Below are positions 6,896 to 7,283 of a stretch of 7,283 bases of DNA, piece after piece. The notes under the pieces were generated by a model. It was not told the origin of the DNA. It did not search any database and was given only the letters and a program-made list of their open reading frames with translations. The stretch is from the NCBI GenBank assembly GCA_030640695.1, contig DAOWIX010000019.1, positions 1 to 7,283 of the forward strand, written 5' to 3'. Numbering within the stretch: the first letter of the stretch is position 1; every line of letters begins with the position of its first letter. The translations under genes were made by a program, and so were the position numbers. Source of the DNA: Deltaproteobacteria bacterium. GTDB lineage: Bacteria; Desulfobacterota; Anaeroferrophillalia; Anaeroferrophillales; Tharpellaceae.

Positions 6896-7093
6896 TTATA
6901 CTGATAAGGACGCAACCTTGATGAAGTTTACGGACGCTGAGATCAGCATTTTGAGCTGCTGTAAAACGCGTGACTTTGAGCGCTCCCGGTTTAATTCTGA
7001 ATCGGACAGGTATTTTGCGCCCCCACCCCAGCCCAAAACAATTTCATCATTTATCCAGCAAAAAGTCTCACACAGAAAACAACCATGCACAGG
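6896..7093. other. Stretch without a convincing gene
   Basis: This sits between the toxin stop codon and the inverted repeat upstream of the small genes. Short ORFs exist on both strands, but neither has a Shine-Dalgarno sequence and their compositions are unconvincing. Visible features are the palindrome GAGCGCTC (6978-6985), small self-complementary patches around CAGC...GCTG near 6946-6960, and three C-runs at 7020-7034 (G-runs on the minus strand). It may be degraded coding sequence, a dispersed repeat or simply spacer. I see no terminator after the toxin gene. Confidence 0.5.
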
Positions 7094-7283
7094 TCATGTC
7101 ACATCAGTCACGCGATTGACTTCACCTTTAAACAAGGCAAATAACCGTGGCGCATCAGTAGCCAATGGTTCCATTTTATCTGGATACAAATCAAAAGCAT
7201 AAGCGTGGCTGAAAAAATGGCGAAAGGCCAAGAAGCGCTTCAAACTTTCGGCTAACCCTTGAGATATTATTTTTTGTTCAATA
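7094..7283 (-). CDS. HepT-like HEPN ribonuclease toxin, partial (N-terminus beyond window)
   Basis: The minus-strand frame is open from the right edge to TGA at 7094-7096, giving the last 62 residues of a protein. It contains FLAFRHFFSHAY (7199-7222 encode RHFFSHAY), which is the R-x4-H-x-Y signature of HEPN/HepT toxins. The continuation AFDLYPDKMEPLATDAPRLF is typical of HepT-like toxin C-termini as I remember them. Arg and His of this motif form the RNase active site in HEPN proteins, and in HepT the Tyr is the residue AMPylated by the MntA antitoxin. All three are present, so the catalytic end looks intact. Such toxins are normally encoded next to a minimal nucleotidyltransferase antitoxin. 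None lies downstream in this window, so a partner would have to be upstream, beyond base 7283. The fragment is too short to exclude another HEPN subfamily. Confidence 0.75.
   Translation of the reverse strand, partial: IEQKIISQGLAESLKRFLAFRHFFSHAYAFDLYPDKMEPLATDAPRLFALFKGEVNRVTDVT

Noticed and set aside
7020..7034. G-quadruplex on the minus strand
   Set aside because: Only three G-runs of three or more are close together, and the next GGG is some 35 bases away. A canonical four-run motif is not present.
6896..7090. 64-aa minus-strand ORF just after the toxin stop
   Set aside because: It has a GTG start without an RBS and an unconvincing composition. It could be a remnant, but nothing supports expression.
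6870..7202. 110-aa plus-strand ORF
   Set aside because: It has no ribosome binding site, and its last third is antisense to the coding sequence of the HepT-like toxin, including the end of the catalytic motif region.

Overview
The window suggests a Gram-negative bacterium of moderate GC content. The main evidence is a large envelope-anchored DUF748 (AsmA-like) protein and a proteobacterial-type aconitase B. A deltaproteobacterium/Desulfobacterota relative (Geobacter/Desulfuromonas-like) is a plausible guess, but nothing here fixes the taxon. Every gene I can support is on the minus strand, so transcription runs from right to left.

From right to left in transcriptional order: (1) At 7283-7094 is the C-terminal part of a HepT-like HEPN ribonuclease toxin with an intact R-x4-H-x-Y motif. 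Its 5' part, and presumably a nucleotidyltransferase-type partner, lie beyond the window edge. (2) A roughly 290-base stretch has no convincing gene. It carries a C-rich tract and an 8-bp inverted repeat that overlaps a weak promoter candidate. (3) Two small genes that I do not recognise follow, of 77 aa (6801-6568) and 139 aa (6402-5983). Each has a strong Shine-Dalgarno sequence. They are separated by 165 bases that include three 11-bp polypyrimidine tandem units. The second gene has an in-frame 12-bp tandem duplication, and its tail reads like non-coding sequence. (4) A hairpin at 5910-5933 with a T-rich tail on the minus strand looks like the terminator of the small-gene block. It abuts a perfect 14-bp tandem duplication.

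(5) After about 200 bases containing a promoter candidate comes the 1212-aa DUF748 gene (5695-2057). It is followed after only 22 bases by acnB (2034 to the left edge). That short gap contains the acnB ribosome binding site, so the two are probably cotranscribed. The acnB gene is cut by the window after 678 codons, before the three iron-sulfur cysteines.

Functionally, acnB is core TCA/methylcitrate metabolism and the DUF748 protein is an envelope factor of uncertain role. Their joint transcription is not mechanistically obvious. The right-hand third (about 5.9-7.3 kb) looks like accessory DNA: a toxin remnant or edge, small orphan ORFs, and short tandem duplications. I found no tRNA, rRNA, CRISPR array or insertion sequence, and I cannot demonstrate a new system from what is visible.
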